From NCBI GenBank assembly GCA_007644065.1, contig VJWN01000010.1:1611105-1675104 (forward strand): 64,000 bases of DNA, given 5' to 3'. Position 1 is the first letter of the stretch; the number at the start of each line of letters is the position of its first letter. The translations under genes and the position numbers were made by a program. The notes beneath the pieces are model-generated. The model had not been told where the DNA came from. It was given only the letters and a program-made list of their open reading frames with translations, and ran no database searches. The stretch is from Margaritispora aquatica. Taxonomy: Eukaryota; Ascomycota; Leotiomycetes; Helotiales; Discinellaceae. Below, in pieces: positions 44,196 to 56,120 of the stretch.

Positions 44196-46364
44196 TCATA
44201 CTTCATAAAAGTAATCCTCATCCAGTCCCTCCCTACTTGGCACCACGCCTGCACCTTCAGGAGGTCCAGCATACCCATCATCAAGCCTGACATTCAGAAG
44301 TCGGATCTTCAGCCCATAATCGCCCACTAAACCAACCAATTTGTTCGTCTCGGCAGTAATAGGTGCTTGATTCAGCAGCATCAACAAGCCATCTAGCCAC
44401 TCCGAGGCCAGACTGTGTGTTGGAGGCAGAAGAGTGAGAATCGGTCGCTCGGTAGCAGAAATCGCTTCACTGTTGTGATCGATATCTGGAGCTTGAACGA
44501 AACTATTGATTGTAATCTTCGTAGTCGAGGTTGGTTTGGCCGCATGAGATATACTCTTCAGTGTCGACGAGCTGGAGATGGAAGATATTTCATCGTGCGT
44601 AGCCGACACATTAGAAACTACAGAGCTGATAGTGCTGAGATCGATCTTTTCCGTCAAAGCATCGAGGAGAGGCTCTTTCTCCGTTTCTTTATGGAAGTCT
44701 GCATAGTGCAGATACCGCCTGTTGTGAGAAAGCTTGACATATCGCCATGACTTGATTGTCGCGCCACTGAGATTATTCCGATATCCATCCTCGATACCTC
44801 CCTTATGAGCTGTTCGTGGGAACCACGCACCCGACAACAGAGATCTGATCCTCTGTTCCTTCACAAACTGCAAAGCTTCGTGTTTCAGCTCATCTCGAAC
44901 TTGCTGTAAATGTTGGCCCCATTCATCCTCAAATGTCATTTCCAAGAATTTCATCTGAAGCTCGCGTAATCGCAGATAATCAAACTCAGACAGCTCTTCC
45001 TCAATATCTTGTATATCTTTCGTGCGCACCGAATTTCCCACAACTTGCTCGATCAAAATCCTAACAAGCTCCGCTACTTTCTCGAAATCGTTCTGTTCGG
45101 CTCCTGTTGCTTTCCATAGCCTGAAGAATGCTTGCAAACCAGCAATATGGAGTTTTGACCATTGGAGTAAGAGTGGCCGGAATACTTTGTCGTAATTCTT
45201 CATACCATCCATGACCAGGTTGTTCCTCGCGTCCTCCAAATCCGACTTATCTACTTGGAAGTGTTCGTATAGAATTTGGGTCACTGATAAACTTGCTCTT
45301 GCGATTGGACATCTCTCAATCAATGGCCTTGAAGACTGCTCCAACAAGATCTTCTGGAACCCATCCTCTTGCTTTCGAACATAGTCTGTAAGATCCATCA
45401 TACCAAGGTATCCCGTCGTGTCAAACTCCCATGCAGGACTCTCAGTTTCAAACCCTAATCGTCGCCATTTTTCAGGATTGTGCCGCCTGCTTCCCTTCCG
45501 AGTCCCCTCTGTTAATTCGTCTAGTCGTGAGCCAGAACTTCCAAGTTCTTTCCTCTCTGGTGCGCTGGCCAAATGTAACCCCTTCAATGCCCTCCTATGC
45601 TCAGGTCGCTCCAAGTCCACCTTGACATCCCTCCATTTTCTTAGTAAAAGCTTCGATAACGCTTGGAACTCAACCAGTGGGTGTGCTAAATCCTGTAGGG
45701 CAGAACTCTGCATGAGAAAGTATACCGACTTGATAACCCCCAAGTCCTGTAACCTCTTTATAAACTTCGGCCACTCTTCTCCAGTTCCAGAACTCTTTCC
45801 ACTTTCCTTGGTATTGTCATTCGTAATGGCGTCTCGCATTAGGGCATTCAATAACATCAGGGCATTGGCACATAGTGCATGGTCTGCAGAATTGAGTTGT
45901 GACACAACCATTTCGAAGAATTGAGGATATACTGCTACAGCAGGTTTCAATGCCCGAAATCCAAATGCACCTGGTACTCGTATTGATCCTCTCCCCGCTT
46001 GTGAATGCGACACCAGTGCAACCAAAATGCTCATAGCCCCACGCAAGATATTGACCAGAGGATGTGTGACGATCAATTCTACCAGCCTTTCAACCAAATC
46101 ACCAGCTCCATTCATCTCGAAAATCTCCCAGCCCATGTCTATCTCCAGCAGACGCGATAAAGATTGCAGAGAGTATGCCAATGTGTTTCCTCCAGTTGTC
46201 ATGATCAGCCGCCGCAGTAGGGTCAATCCACCGGTAGAGATAAAGACGTCTGCGAAGGAGGGATCATTGATCGAGGACTGCAGCTTGAATACAGCCATCT
46301 TGCGCATGGCATCTTCATCGCTGGAGAGCCGTGAAAGCAAGGCCGGGATATCAGCTGAATCCAT
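44196..46364 (-). CDS. ELMO/CED-12 domain protein
   Basis: Intronless gene for 722 residues, nearly the length of animal ELMO1. ELMO proteins pair with DOCK-type exchange factors to activate Rac GTPases, controlling actin and polarised growth. The N-terminal 300 residues are armadillo-like helices (LLSRLSSDEDAMRKMAVFKL, LTLLRRLIMTTGGN). The ELMO domain follows, with the family's W-RRLGF motif (EKWRRLGFETESPAWEF then GYLGMMDLTDYVRK). The C-terminal part has the features of the ELMO-type PH domain (WRYVKLSHNRRYLHYADF and SEWLDGLLMLLN). I start at the ATG at 46364; the frame is open for nine more codons upstream but without another ATG. A DOCK partner must lie outside the window. The absence of introns is unusual for its length here. 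Confidence 0.9.
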   Translation of the reverse strand: MDSADIPALLSRLSSDEDAMRKMAVFKLQSSINDPSFADVFISTGGLTLLRRLIMTTGGNTLAYSLQSLSRLLEIDMGWEIFEMNGAGDLVERLVELIVTHPLVNILRGAMSILVALVSHSQAGRGSIRVPGAFGFRALKPAVAVYPQFFEMVVSQLNSADHALCANALMLLNALMRDAITNDNTKESGKSSGTGEEWPKFIKRLQDLGVIKSVYFLMQSSALQDLAHPLVEFQALSKLLLRKWRDVKVDLERPEHRRALKGLHLASAPERKELGSSGSRLDELTEGTRKGSRRHNPEKWRRLGFETESPAWEFDTTGYLGMMDLTDYVRKQEDGFQKILLEQSSRPLIERCPIARASLSVTQILYEHFQVDKSDLEDARNNLVMDGMKNYDKVFRPLLLQWSKLHIAGLQAFFRLWKATGAEQNDFEKVAELVRILIEQVVGNSVRTKDIQDIEEELSEFDYLRLRELQMKFLEMTFEDEWGQHLQQVRDELKHEALQFVKEQRIRSLLSGAWFPRTAHKGGIEDGYRNNLSGATIKSWRYVKLSHNRRYLHYADFHKETEKEPLLDALTEKIDLSTISSVVSNVSATHDEISSISSSSTLKSISHAAKPTSTTKITINSFVQAPDIDHNSEAISATERPILTLLPPTHSLASEWLDGLLMLLNQAPITAETNKLVGLVGDYGLKIRLLNVRLDDGYAGPPEGAGVVPSREGLDEDYFYEV

Positions 46365-49127
46365 GGCGTCGGGAGGAAGTTCTTCTTGCACACTATTGAT
46401 GGCTCTTGGAGGGACAGTATTTCTTATTTATCTGATCATCTGCGGGGTGTAAAGGCGTTTTTGAAGGCGACTGTTGTGAATAATTGTTTATTGTCTCGGA
46501 TCATTGAAACATGTAGAAAATTGGGGTCGCGTCAGAACGAGGTCCGTGCGACGCGACTTTCAGGGGAATCGACGATCATTTATTGCGGAGGTAAATGATC
46601 TCTCATTCGAATATGTAACTTCGACTAGTCGATATATATATGTATATATACATATATATACACAATTAAATACATCAATCAGATGGGATCAAGAACATTG
46701 AGAGATGGTAACTTCATATTGAGGAATTCATCGCTTGGTCTGTCAAAATTACAATCAGTCCATTTGTCGAATCCCCAGACGTTCTCCACAGTTAAGGATT
46801 CGACTCGCTTTGTATCTAGAGGATCTTCATTACCCACAACTCCAATTTTTATGGTACTGTAGATTAACACAACTGAGGCTTATCTCAATCAGTCGAAATC
46901 GAGACATGATATTTCTTGGCTTCCTGGCCACACCAATATTGCTGAACAACCTCACCTTAAACTACCTTTCCCATATCGCCAAGCAATCAAAATGTACATA
47001 CGTTATCATTTCAACTCTCCATAGATTCTTGCTCGCAGGTTGAGACATACAGATGATGGTAAATTTGAATGATGTCCAGTCATCACTGCCGGTCAACTAA
47101 GCAGAATCTTGCATCACCCTTTTCATCACCATGGCCCTCGAGTAATCCTGGATCTGCTGTTACACCAGCAATTGTCACAATTTTCTAGCGATCAAATTGT
47201 TGGTAAGTTTGGCTAGAAAGCTACCTCAACAATTTGCAGTACTTCTTTAACGTATCTTATTACCTACAAGACAACTCTATTGCTCTCCCACTTCCAACTC
47301 ATGCCCGTACGCTTCCTTGTTGCATCTTTGAGTTTCGTAAGCTGTTCACACCATGTCCCAAAGTTCCTCGCTTGCTTGGAAGCGAGACAGGTCATTGTGA
47401 TGTTGTTGAATGGCATCGACAGCTTCATTTTGAGAATGCCAGAAAGTATCTGCCATTTTATAGCTAAACCTTTGAATGCTTGGTGTTAATTTCGACATCT
47501 TGAAGCACATTGCTCGTTTCTCCTGTTTCTCGAAATCAGGAAAGTTCATAATGTCTGAATCAACTTTTCGAAATTTGTGCTGAAATAGATATGTGTTGAG
47601 AATCCTTCTCAACTCATAGTAAGCAAAAAAGCGCTTGTTCAAAAGAGATGTTTGGCAGGGAACGTCTTGCTCTTGTTCTCGAAACTCCATCAACCGTACA
47701 TGGATGTGTTACCATCGAGGCATCAAGAGATTCATACCATGAAACAGTTACAGCGCTTTCACATCAATCACTACTTTGCTCTTTCATTAGTCAAGATCCG
47801 ATTAAAATTTTGAGATAGTAGCATGTTAAGTATACTCTAAATTTGTGACTAGATATGGTGCTTCATTGAATAATTCTTGATTGGAGCGACCCTGTCCTCT
47901 GGCTGTATATGCCCTCAAGCGAATTACATGTTTGATATCAATTCAATCCAGACGATTAATACAGTCTGAGAAGATGCAAAAAGTTATTTGGTTCAAGATG
48001 AGTTCTTCAACAATTGTTAATAAGCCGTTGTATCTCAACGGTCACACTTCTCATTAATAGAAGCGTACGCATTGTTGAACTTCATCCATGCACAGAACAT
48101 ATATGAGATTGCTGACTGCACATCTCATTTTACTCCTTTCAAAGAGAACTTCCAAGAATCTCTCATCGCAGGTACCGTTTCTAAACACTTGCGTAGACCC
48201 TAGGGAAAGATACCCTGTCGTATTTGGCGCCATCGCCACCATTAATTGGTGTCTAGAAACAGCAAGCTCCGGGAAGAAATACCGAAGTGTTGAGGCTTCG
48301 AGGTTTGGTGTCGTCTCAGACTGCCGTTCTCAAGCAATCCTTCGAAGACACACATCAGCACACCAGTATCCCCAATATTACAAATTCTAAAGCAAAATGT
48401 ATCAAATCAACTACATTGAGACAAAGAGACAAAGTGCATTGTAGGGGACGAATACTTTTACGCAAAGTACGGCACAGTTTCTTTGAAATTCACTAGGATC
48501 TCATGCCGGGACTGTTCATGCCCGAGCCGTGTTGAACAATTGCTTCGGTTGGAGATGGGTAAAGTCCGAACCTCTGCCCTTGTTGTTTTGCTTTTATTCG
48601 CTTCCTCTAACCCACCCAATGACACGACATAGAAAAAGCCAGTACAAGGTTGTCAGTCAGGGTACAACTGCAGCATTACGGTTGAATGTGTTCAATATGC
48701 GGATGAAAGCAGAAAGCGCAGACTCCATTCTTCTTGTGGCAGGTCAGACGGTACATGCCCTTTCAAAATTCTGAATCCTCCGGGCCATTCGCAAGGGGAT
48801 CTCGCCAATTGGATACTTTAAATTCTCTCGGAAAGGCCCCTTTTAGGACTTCGACTTTTTGAGGAAGCCGGGGAGTGGGAGAATTCTCGATATTGGTCAA
48901 TTGAGTCTTGCTGCAGATCATGGCGTGTTGTGCTTCTCACATGCTATCTGGATTTCAGGGGCCCATATCATTCCTTCGATCGATACAAACTCCGAGAAGA
49001 TCCCTCGAGATGATGATTGATCCACCCAGCTCCAGTTTTAGGTGCTTAAGTTAAAGAGAACAAAGATCGTGGAGCCTAGGAAAGAGTGGAAACTTGCAGC
49101 TCTATCTCTAGAAGTTGATATGAGAAG
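46365..49127. other. 2.8 kb intergenic region
   Basis: Divergent promoters of the ELMO and receptor genes plus a long unexplained middle. TA dinucleotide runs lie at about 46630-46660. Apart from the doubtful small frame at 47346-47690 (listed separately) and a 51-codon frame near 48622-48774, I see no gene. No tRNA was recognised. Confidence 0.45.
47346..47690 (-). CDS. Possible small orphan protein
   Basis: Intronless frame of 114 codons from the ATG at 47690, preceded in frame by a stop. The residue mixture is balanced, as in a small helical soluble protein (KRFFAYYELRRILNTYLF, NEAVDAIQQHHNDLSRF). No signal peptide, membrane helix or known motif. It stands alone in a gene-poor stretch, and start context and splicing cannot confirm it. 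It may equally be a chance frame. Confidence 0.25.
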   Translation of the reverse strand: MEFREQEQDVPCQTSLLNKRFFAYYELRRILNTYLFQHKFRKVDSDIMNFPDFEKQEKRAMCFKMSKLTPSIQRFSYKMADTFWHSQNEAVDAIQQHHNDLSRFQASEELWDMV

Positions 49128-50759
49128 ATGGGTCTCGATGTCCCAAAGCCAGATGGACCAGATGTCAACATTGGTTAGTCCGATCTTCAAATGTCATCCA
49201 CCCGCCAAGTCTCACCAAGCAATGATGAATAGGTCCACCGATGATGGCAACAATATGGACGCTGATTGCCATTACCATCATTGTTGTTGGCGCAAGAACC
49301 TACACACAAGGCTTTGTCACACGACAAATTGGGCTTGGTGATGGCTTAATGGTTTTCTCAGAGGTGAGCAATACTTCCTACCTTATTCGGCGAAAAGTTA
49401 TCATTAATCACTTCCAGGCTTGCCTCATATCCATGGGCTCAATGTTGACGAAGCAATTCCAATATGGGCTTGGAAGGCATTTTTATTATCTAAACGACGA
49501 ACAGCGAATCCAAGCTATCAAATATAATTTCGTGGGCCAGTCATTCGGTAATTGCTTTTCCTGGTTGACGTTCTGTATAGTGAATATTAAATACATTCAT
49601 GTACATCATACTAATAATAGCTAATTCCAGGTGTTATGGGGCCAACTCTTGGACGAATGTCTTTCATAGTTTTGATGATACAGCTTTTCGGCACCACGAG
49701 GACTAGAAAATGGGGACTGTGGTTTATGTTTTGGCAAACTTTCATTGTCAACTTTGTGATTCTCGTCGAAATCTTCGCTCAGTGTGAGCATCCAGAAACT
49801 TTATGGGATCCAATTGGCAGACCTTCAAAGTGGTGTTTAGATCCAAGTGTTCAAACTGTAAGTCATGGCTCTGATGAGTTTTCAACATGAACTAAGGTAC
49901 TTACAGAATATGGGCTTCGTCCAAGGAGGTAAGATCAGGATTGTGTTCCAAGTGTTTGGTCAAAAAATCGGTAGCTGACCTAGCAATACAGGTATCAATG
50001 CAGCCACTGATCTCTTCCTCACTTGTCTGCCTATCACAATGTTTTGGAGTCTTCAAATGGATCTCAAGCTTAAACTCGGTCTTGCGACTCTACTTGGAAT
50101 GAGTATTTTGTGAGCGGAACCTCAGCCCGCCGTGGAACAGAATTGACCTGCTAACAAACCAACAGCGCATTTGTCGCAGTTATCATTAAAACTGTGCAAC
50201 TACAGTCGCTCGGCAACAGATTTGATTTCACCTGTAAGCCCATCTTCCAATTCCATTAGCGTCTGCTAACATAATATCAAGACAACACTGTTCCATTCTT
50301 TACCTGGGTTATGTAGGTTATCATTCAGCTTTTCCCAAACACCCTTTACAGCATCTACTTCAACCAGGTAGGTAATATTTGCTAATTGTCACCCTACGCA
50401 GTGTCGAATTCTCACTTGTTAACATCGCCGCTTCCGTTCCCCTAATCCGACCTCTCTTCTCAAGTAAGCGCATCGCGAACACTAATGCCTATTCTGGCGC
50501 GACCTATGAACTCAATCAATACGGCACTATGCCCAACACTCCCAACACAGGTGGACCGAGCCGTTTCCGGTCCCATCCCTCGCGCACTGAAACAGAGACA
50601 GCTATGCATGACGGCTCGAGTGAGGAGAACATACTGGGGAAGACCGCACACGGTGGTAACTTTGATGATAATGATAATGTCCCGGTGGGTGAAAAGGCTA
50701 TTGTTAAGGAAACGACTTTTGATGTTACATATGAGAGGAGAAAGACCTATGAGGCGTAA
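49128..50759 (+). CDS. Pth11-like receptor, fungal rhodopsin-fold domain
   Basis: Seven-helix plasma-membrane protein of the fungal rhodopsin/Pth11-related family, some of whose members sense surface cues in plant pathogens. Nine exons: 49128-49173, 49233-49363, 49418-49547, 49631-49857, 49907-49928, 49992-50109, 50166-50233, 50282-50312 and 50402-50759, giving 376 residues. The first helix is IWTLIAITIIVVGARTYTQ, followed by RQIGLGDGLMVFSEACLIS, a family hallmark. Further landmarks are the GRMSFIVLMIQLF helix, CLDPSVQTNMGFVQGGINAATDLFLTCLPI in two parts, and VEFSLVNIAASVPLIRPLF. There is no CFEM domain at the N-terminus. The cytosolic tail is polar and Asn/Ser/Thr-rich. Exons of 22 and 31 nt are easily missed by gene finders. 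Confidence 0.9.
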
Positions 50760-51160
50760 TACGGACTGGTGGGGCAAGGACCATGGTATTAAAGTATGCT
50801 TGGGTTGCACGGAAACGCGCACCAACATGTAATACTAGATGGAATAAGAAAGCCTACATCGAGCATGGACAGAAACTTTATGACGAAATGTTTATATGCT
50901 TATTATGAAGGTGTTTTTTCTTTGGCGAGTTTGAGATTGAGAGTAATAGTTCCAACCACTTCTTCGATTGGTCTACCATGCTCTCACATTTCTAATAAAA
51001 GTGACGACTTTGGTATACTTCTTCAGATTTCTGTTGAATAAGTTGAGACAGCTCAGCGTGAAATAATACCATTAAATAGCACCATTTTACAGAACCTGGT
51101 AGTCTAAGCAAGAATGGACATCAGAATCCCCCCTACTCAAAGTCTATCCCTCCATCACTT
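50760..51160. other. Convergent intergenic region
   Basis: About 400 nt between two stop codons. Nothing recognised. Confidence 0.5.
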
Positions 51161-52216
51161 TCAAAACACACTCGTATCAATCGATGCAATCTTTCCCCCA
51201 ACCATGATAGTTCCATTAACAGGAACAGCCAAGCCTCCATTCGTCGTCAAATACAACACATTGCAATCTGATGCCAATCTCCCAAATGCACCAGCGGTCA
51301 CACCCGCCAACACAATCGAGGTCGGACTCCCGGCCACCAGCGTTGTGACACCCTTCTTCACCACGCTCAAGCTCTCAATCTGGTTCTGTGCCATCCATGC
51401 GGTGCCATCGGCCCTGAACACAAAATCATCGACATTGTACACCGTGGCCACGACCTCTGAAGCCCCGGTCGCTTTGCCAAGGAGATCGATCGGGATGCGG
51501 CAGAAGATGGGGTTGCCTGAGTTGGACCAGTAGAGGTACGATCCCCGGATCTTGAGGCCGTTGATACCGAGGTTTGTGATGCTGCCTGGGAGGTACTTCA
51601 TGTTCGCATCATCAATGACGATCTTGTAGGCGCCTGTGTAGACGTTGACGCGGTACACGACGCCGTTGTAAGCATCAGCAATGAGGATATAGCCGAGGAC
51701 AGCATTGAGAGTCGTTGCACCGTTCAAGAAGCCGGCGGTGGGGAGGTCGACGACTTTGGTGACCGTGGCGGCGGAGGTCACGACACCTGCTGCGGAGAGC
51801 TTGAAGGTGTTCATGTTGATCTTGAAAATGGTGGTGTTGCCACTCGTCTTGACGAAGTTGCCATCGAATGGCGCAGCGACGACGACATAGAAGATGTCGG
51901 CGAGCGTCTCTGTGATTCCCAACACACCGGCGTATGTTGATGGGAAGGTCGCAACAGTGACGGGTGCAACGGCGCCAGTGGGATCGACTTGCATCACCAG
52001 AGGTGTGTCCAGCCGCGTGACGAGGAGTTTGCCATTTGCACGCACAGCGAGGTTCTCGTTCCAGGTGGGGAAGTCGAATTGGTGGACCGTATTGACGGTC
52101 AATGGGAGCACGGCAGCTCTAGCAGTGACCTCGACTGGACTTGAGGAGACGGGGTTGACAACTGCAAGGAGGAGCAGGGCGGCCGTGGCACATGTCGACG
52201 CGAGGAATGAATGCAT
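51161..52216 (-). CDS. Secreted SMP-30/gluconolactonase-like beta-propeller protein
   Basis: Intronless, 351 residues. The ATG at 52216 gives a typical signal peptide (MHSFLASTCATAALLLLAVV, cleaved near SSSPV); the upstream in-frame extension lacks an ATG and would hide it. The mature part shows repeated strand patterns of a six-bladed propeller: ENLAVRANGKLLVTRLDTP, LNAVLGYILIADAYNGVVYRVN, GINGLKIRGSYLYWSNSGN and DDFVFRADGTAWMAQN, as in SMP-30/calcium-dependent phosphotriesterase-like proteins. The blade containing YWSNSG is the common metal-site neighbourhood, but catalytic residues cannot be assigned. It is probably an extracellular hydrolase or a non-enzymatic secreted protein. Confidence 0.8.
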   Translation of the reverse strand: MHSFLASTCATAALLLLAVVNPVSSSPVEVTARAAVLPLTVNTVHQFDFPTWNENLAVRANGKLLVTRLDTPLVMQVDPTGAVAPVTVATFPSTYAGVLGITETLADIFYVVVAAPFDGNFVKTSGNTTIFKINMNTFKLSAAGVVTSAATVTKVVDLPTAGFLNGATTLNAVLGYILIADAYNGVVYRVNVYTGAYKIVIDDANMKYLPGSITNLGINGLKIRGSYLYWSNSGNPIFCRIPIDLLGKATGASEVVATVYNVDDFVFRADGTAWMAQNQIESLSVVKKGVTTLVAGSPTSIVLAGVTAGAFGRLASDCNVLYLTTNGGLAVPVNGTIMVGGKIASIDTSVF

Positions 52217-53470
52217 CTTTAGAGAACAGGAGCTTGTACACAGGTTGAGGTGAACGACTCCTTGTGTGCGGGGGAAACCATGGAGAGTAAGTACTTTGCC
52301 TTCTGCTGGGGTTGGAGGCCGCGTTTTCTCCAATATTGAGTCGCCGTCCACTTCGATGTTGTAATCTCCGGGAGTTCTGCAGCAGTGACAATCGTAACGA
52401 ATGTTCTAACATGCAGGGGACTGTGTACGGATAAACAGCCGTTCCCCCCAGGCAAGCCATGGTAAGGGGCTGCATATATTAAGCGAATATATCCTTGAAG
52501 GTGCATCCACGCCCCCGGAACTGTGATCCTTCACGTCTGAATTGAGCATCTCGTGACGTATGAAGGAAAATGAGCATTCCTTATCCTATCGAAGTGTGCA
52601 TTTCAGAGTTATTTCAGAATGAGCGAAAATCTGCTCCAATATATATGAAGGATCGGATTACCTTACTTGTTTGACTTGTCTTTCTCATTTTGGCAAGAAC
52701 TTCGAAATTGGTGAAATGACGAGCAGACAATATAGAGGAACCCTCGATATTGGTCATTCAATTGGGTATAGATCAATTGCGCTACGGAGCCAGTACAATT
52801 CTTAAACATAACTCTGATAAGTTACCTGGAGGTCAACTTGAATTACAGATTAGGGGGCCTCAATCACGCCATCCCAAGGCGAGTGACCAATATTTCACTG
52901 CAAGGTTCTTGCAATAAACCCTTGGTTGGTGACATATAACAACAAGAAGATATCAATGACTATCTCGGTGATTGTTCAGGACAAGATTCAGAACTATCGC
53001 ATCAAAGCTTAGCGAGCAAAACACAGTCAAGGGTAGCACGTAGGGGAGTTCTATCGAGGGTTGATAGGAGAACAAAGATTGGATTCATGAAGATATTATT
53101 TACAGGAATAGCGAAGGTGGGTGCTTGTCCTTTCTGATGAGTGAGTGATTGAAGTGTAACGGAGAAGGAGAGAAGAAGAAGACGCATGATGTTTAGAAAT
53201 GGTGGAAGGAGGGAGTGTTTGGGCCAGGTTTTGGTGCAGACGCGGGGGGTTATTAATATATAGAAATATAGGGGATTAAGTCTATAGATAACGAGAAAGA
53301 AATGAGGGAAATGCCAGTGCCTAGAAAGAAGATAGACATAGAACAGATGAATCGATGGTTCAAATCTTACGAGGGATACTTTAATGCAATTGGCATTTAG
53401 CTCTTTCAATAATCCCTACAACAGAGTGAAGTAAAGTGATACATAGAGTAACTAAACATCAAGCTTTTCT
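52217..53470. other. Intergenic region, propeller-gene promoter
   Basis: 1.25 kb with no gene seen. A 135-codon minus-strand frame at 53002-53409 is hydrophobic and has no motif. It must hold the promoter of the propeller gene and the terminator of the GH28 gene. Confidence 0.4.
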
Positions 53471-55263
53471 TTAAACACAATTCAGCGCCAAACTTGTCCT
53501 ATTCATGTTCGTGCACGTCCATTTGGCCGGGTTCCCACTTGGAGTAGTGATATTGATATTCTTTGCCACGATATTGCGACACACCTACAAGCACACAGCC
53601 GTTGTTAGCATGAACTATCCTCGTGCGCGATATCGCAGTTACAGCAGAACTGAGAAGAAACTGTGAATGTGGATTCGCTTACCGAGGGACTGCTGCAGAT
53701 CAAGGTCCCGACGATGGGATCGTATTTCTTGGAAGCCATGCCGTCGAATTGATCAAATAGGATGTCCTCGATGATCATGGATGACTGGGAAGGGAGGGTA
53801 GGGTTAGCTTTTTCTCTCTTATCTTCACCTCGCGTATCAAATTTAGATGGCAAAGTAGAACTCACGGGGTATTGGTTACAAAGCGTCAGGTTCTTCTGGC
53901 TGTAACATTGCGTCAACTCGATCGAATCTACCTCTTGTGTTAGCCCGAAGTACGGTATAAGTGCGTTTCAATTTGGTGTGTAGGCTGCATGATGGTATGG
54001 GGAAAGTTAGTAGACTCACAATCATCGCTAATGACATGCATGCCCCTATACGTCACATTTCGCACATAGCCATTTCCACCTCCGGAACTAGTCGAGTTCA
54101 AAGAGGGGATATTGCCAGACCAGATCTTAATACGTGCTGCGTCGCCGCTGGTGCGGAGCGTGGTGTTGTAAATGAAGAGGTTCTCTGGTCAGGCAGTTCA
54201 ATCAGCTTGTTATCCACATGCTTGCGGCAATGGAGGGGAGAAAGGACAACGTACCAGCAATGTCAGTCTGCCCGACGTACTGACCCAATGAGCCAACCGA
54301 GATGCCGTGGGAGTTGGTGCATTGCATGTTCTGCACTACCATGTTGGTGCTGTTGGGCTTGAAGGAAACGCAGTCGTCGCCATTGGAAACGACGCAGTTC
54401 TGGATGACAATGGAGTCGGAGCGATAGAGATCCCATCCATCTATTTATCTATTAGTACAGTTCGCTTAATCTCTATCACCTTACCCTCCACGGTCACGAT
54501 CAATCTCTTTCCCAAAGAGAGCTAAAATTGAAGAAAAACGAGAGGAGAGAAGCCTACCCGAGTTCTTAGGCGGATTAGCATTCACACTCGCCGCCGTAAG
54601 ATTCAACCCATCGAAAATCAAATCCGACGAGTTCGCCACAAGCTGGAACCAATTCGGCGGATTGATCAGCTTCAAATCACTCATCGAGCCGCCCTTGAGT
54701 CCCATAATACCCAGCAAAATGGGTCTTCCGAGCGTGGTATTGGTGACCATGCGATCCCACCAGACCTGACCATTCCCATCAATGGTGCCGCCACCGTAAA
54801 TGTTGACATCGCAGCCGCCAATCTGCCAGAACAGGCGAGCGCTCTGGTAGGCGTAGTCGAAGGTATTGCCGTCGGCGGTCCAGAAGGCAATGTCGGGCGT
54901 GAAGGACACGGTGCCCTGGATGACGAGGTCGACGGCGCGGAGGAAGGTCAGGTCGAGCGGGCGCGCGAGCGTGTAGTGCGGCGAGAGCAGCGCCACTGTG
55001 CCGCCGTTGTTGCACAGGTGGAGGGCTTCCAGGATGCGGGCGCTGTCGTCGGTGGAGTTGCCCAGGGCAGGCACGGAACAGTATTTCTTCTCGCGGGGAG
55101 GCGAGTGGGCGTGCGGTTTGCCGTGCGTGTGCGGGTGCGCTTTGAGGGTTGGGCGGGGCTTGAGGCCGGAGGGTGCAATGTGTGTTGCTTTGATGGGGGC
55201 GATGGCTGCGAGTGTTGTGGTGGTGGTGGCCAGGAGTCCGAGGAGAAGGGTGGGGAGCTGCAT
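53471..55263 (-). CDS. GH28 exopolygalacturonase, secreted
   Basis: Pectin-degrading glycoside hydrolase with a right-handed beta-helix fold. Exons 55263-54558, 54440-54255, 54184-54020, 53927-53866, 53784-53683 and 53584-53471 give 444 residues. Signal peptide [20 protein letters not shown]. Catalytic motifs are complete: the NGDDC aspartates, the SHGIS histidine and [30 protein letters not shown] and several NxT/NxS sites suggest a glycosylated exo-acting enzyme. The three aspartates and histidine are intact, so it should be active. Between the signal peptide and the catalytic domain lies an odd His-rich stretch ([12 protein letters not shown]). The C-terminus reads [16 protein letters not shown], with a likely disulphide. 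The first intron is 117 nt. Confidence 0.93.
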
Positions 55264-56120
55264 TTTGGCGGTTTGGTTGGGACTCCGTTGGAAGCTGGGC
55301 TGTTTTCAAAAATCTACTTGGAGTTGTGCTTTATATAGAGGTTCATTTCCTCAAAGGTATATTGCCGAGCCGAACTGGTGGAAAGATAGCCTCATGTTGG
55401 GGGGTGAGGGGATGCTTGTCCATGAGGTCGATCCAGGCACTGACTCGGCGAAGCTTGTTCATCTTGTGCATATGGATGAATTCTGATGATGCGGGGGAAA
55501 GATCTCAGTTGTAAAGAATCCGTATTGCCGGATGTAGGAACACTGTATTAATCCGCAAGCGAGTCCAAACATTAATCCGAGAAGCATTTTTGAACCCGAG
55601 ATTTACATGCTACAGTTCACAACAATGGGAGCACAGAGCTTTGAGGTTGGATAAAAATGCGACAGTATTTTTATCCGGCAATCTAAATCACGATTAGAGT
55701 CATCCTTGATGGTTTTCTCAATTGAAATAGTTACAAACGTCAAAGTGAACAAGCAGGTATAAGCTTCAAATGTACGCTTCGCTTAGAATGTGGGGCAAAA
55801 ATCATGGGGAGGAGTTCAGGCTGAATAGAACTACTACCGATGTACCTGACCGGGTGATGCCTACATTCTCCCGGCATACTGGATGATATCTCAGCAGATC
55901 TTTGGATAAATACTATCTATTAAGCATATTCCAATTCCGCCAATGACGAAGTGGTCTGTCCACGAATCAAGTGCTGGCTTCAAACTGCTACGAACTTCTG
56001 GACATACATGCGTTCCGTTGTTCATTCAATTATTCACCTATTCACATATCTCTACCCAGCCAAGCTACCTTCCGCTCCGCTGCCATGATCCCCCCTCCCC
56101 CGCTCCCTTACTCCACCAAC
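55264..56120. promoter_or_regulatory. GH28 upstream region / PEX5 3' flank
   Basis: About 860 nt with no gene. It holds the polygalacturonase promoter. No specific site recognised. Confidence 0.4.

Noticed and set aside
53340..53365. tRNA B-box-like GGTTCAAATC
   Set aside because: No matching A-box at the right distance and no acceptor stem.
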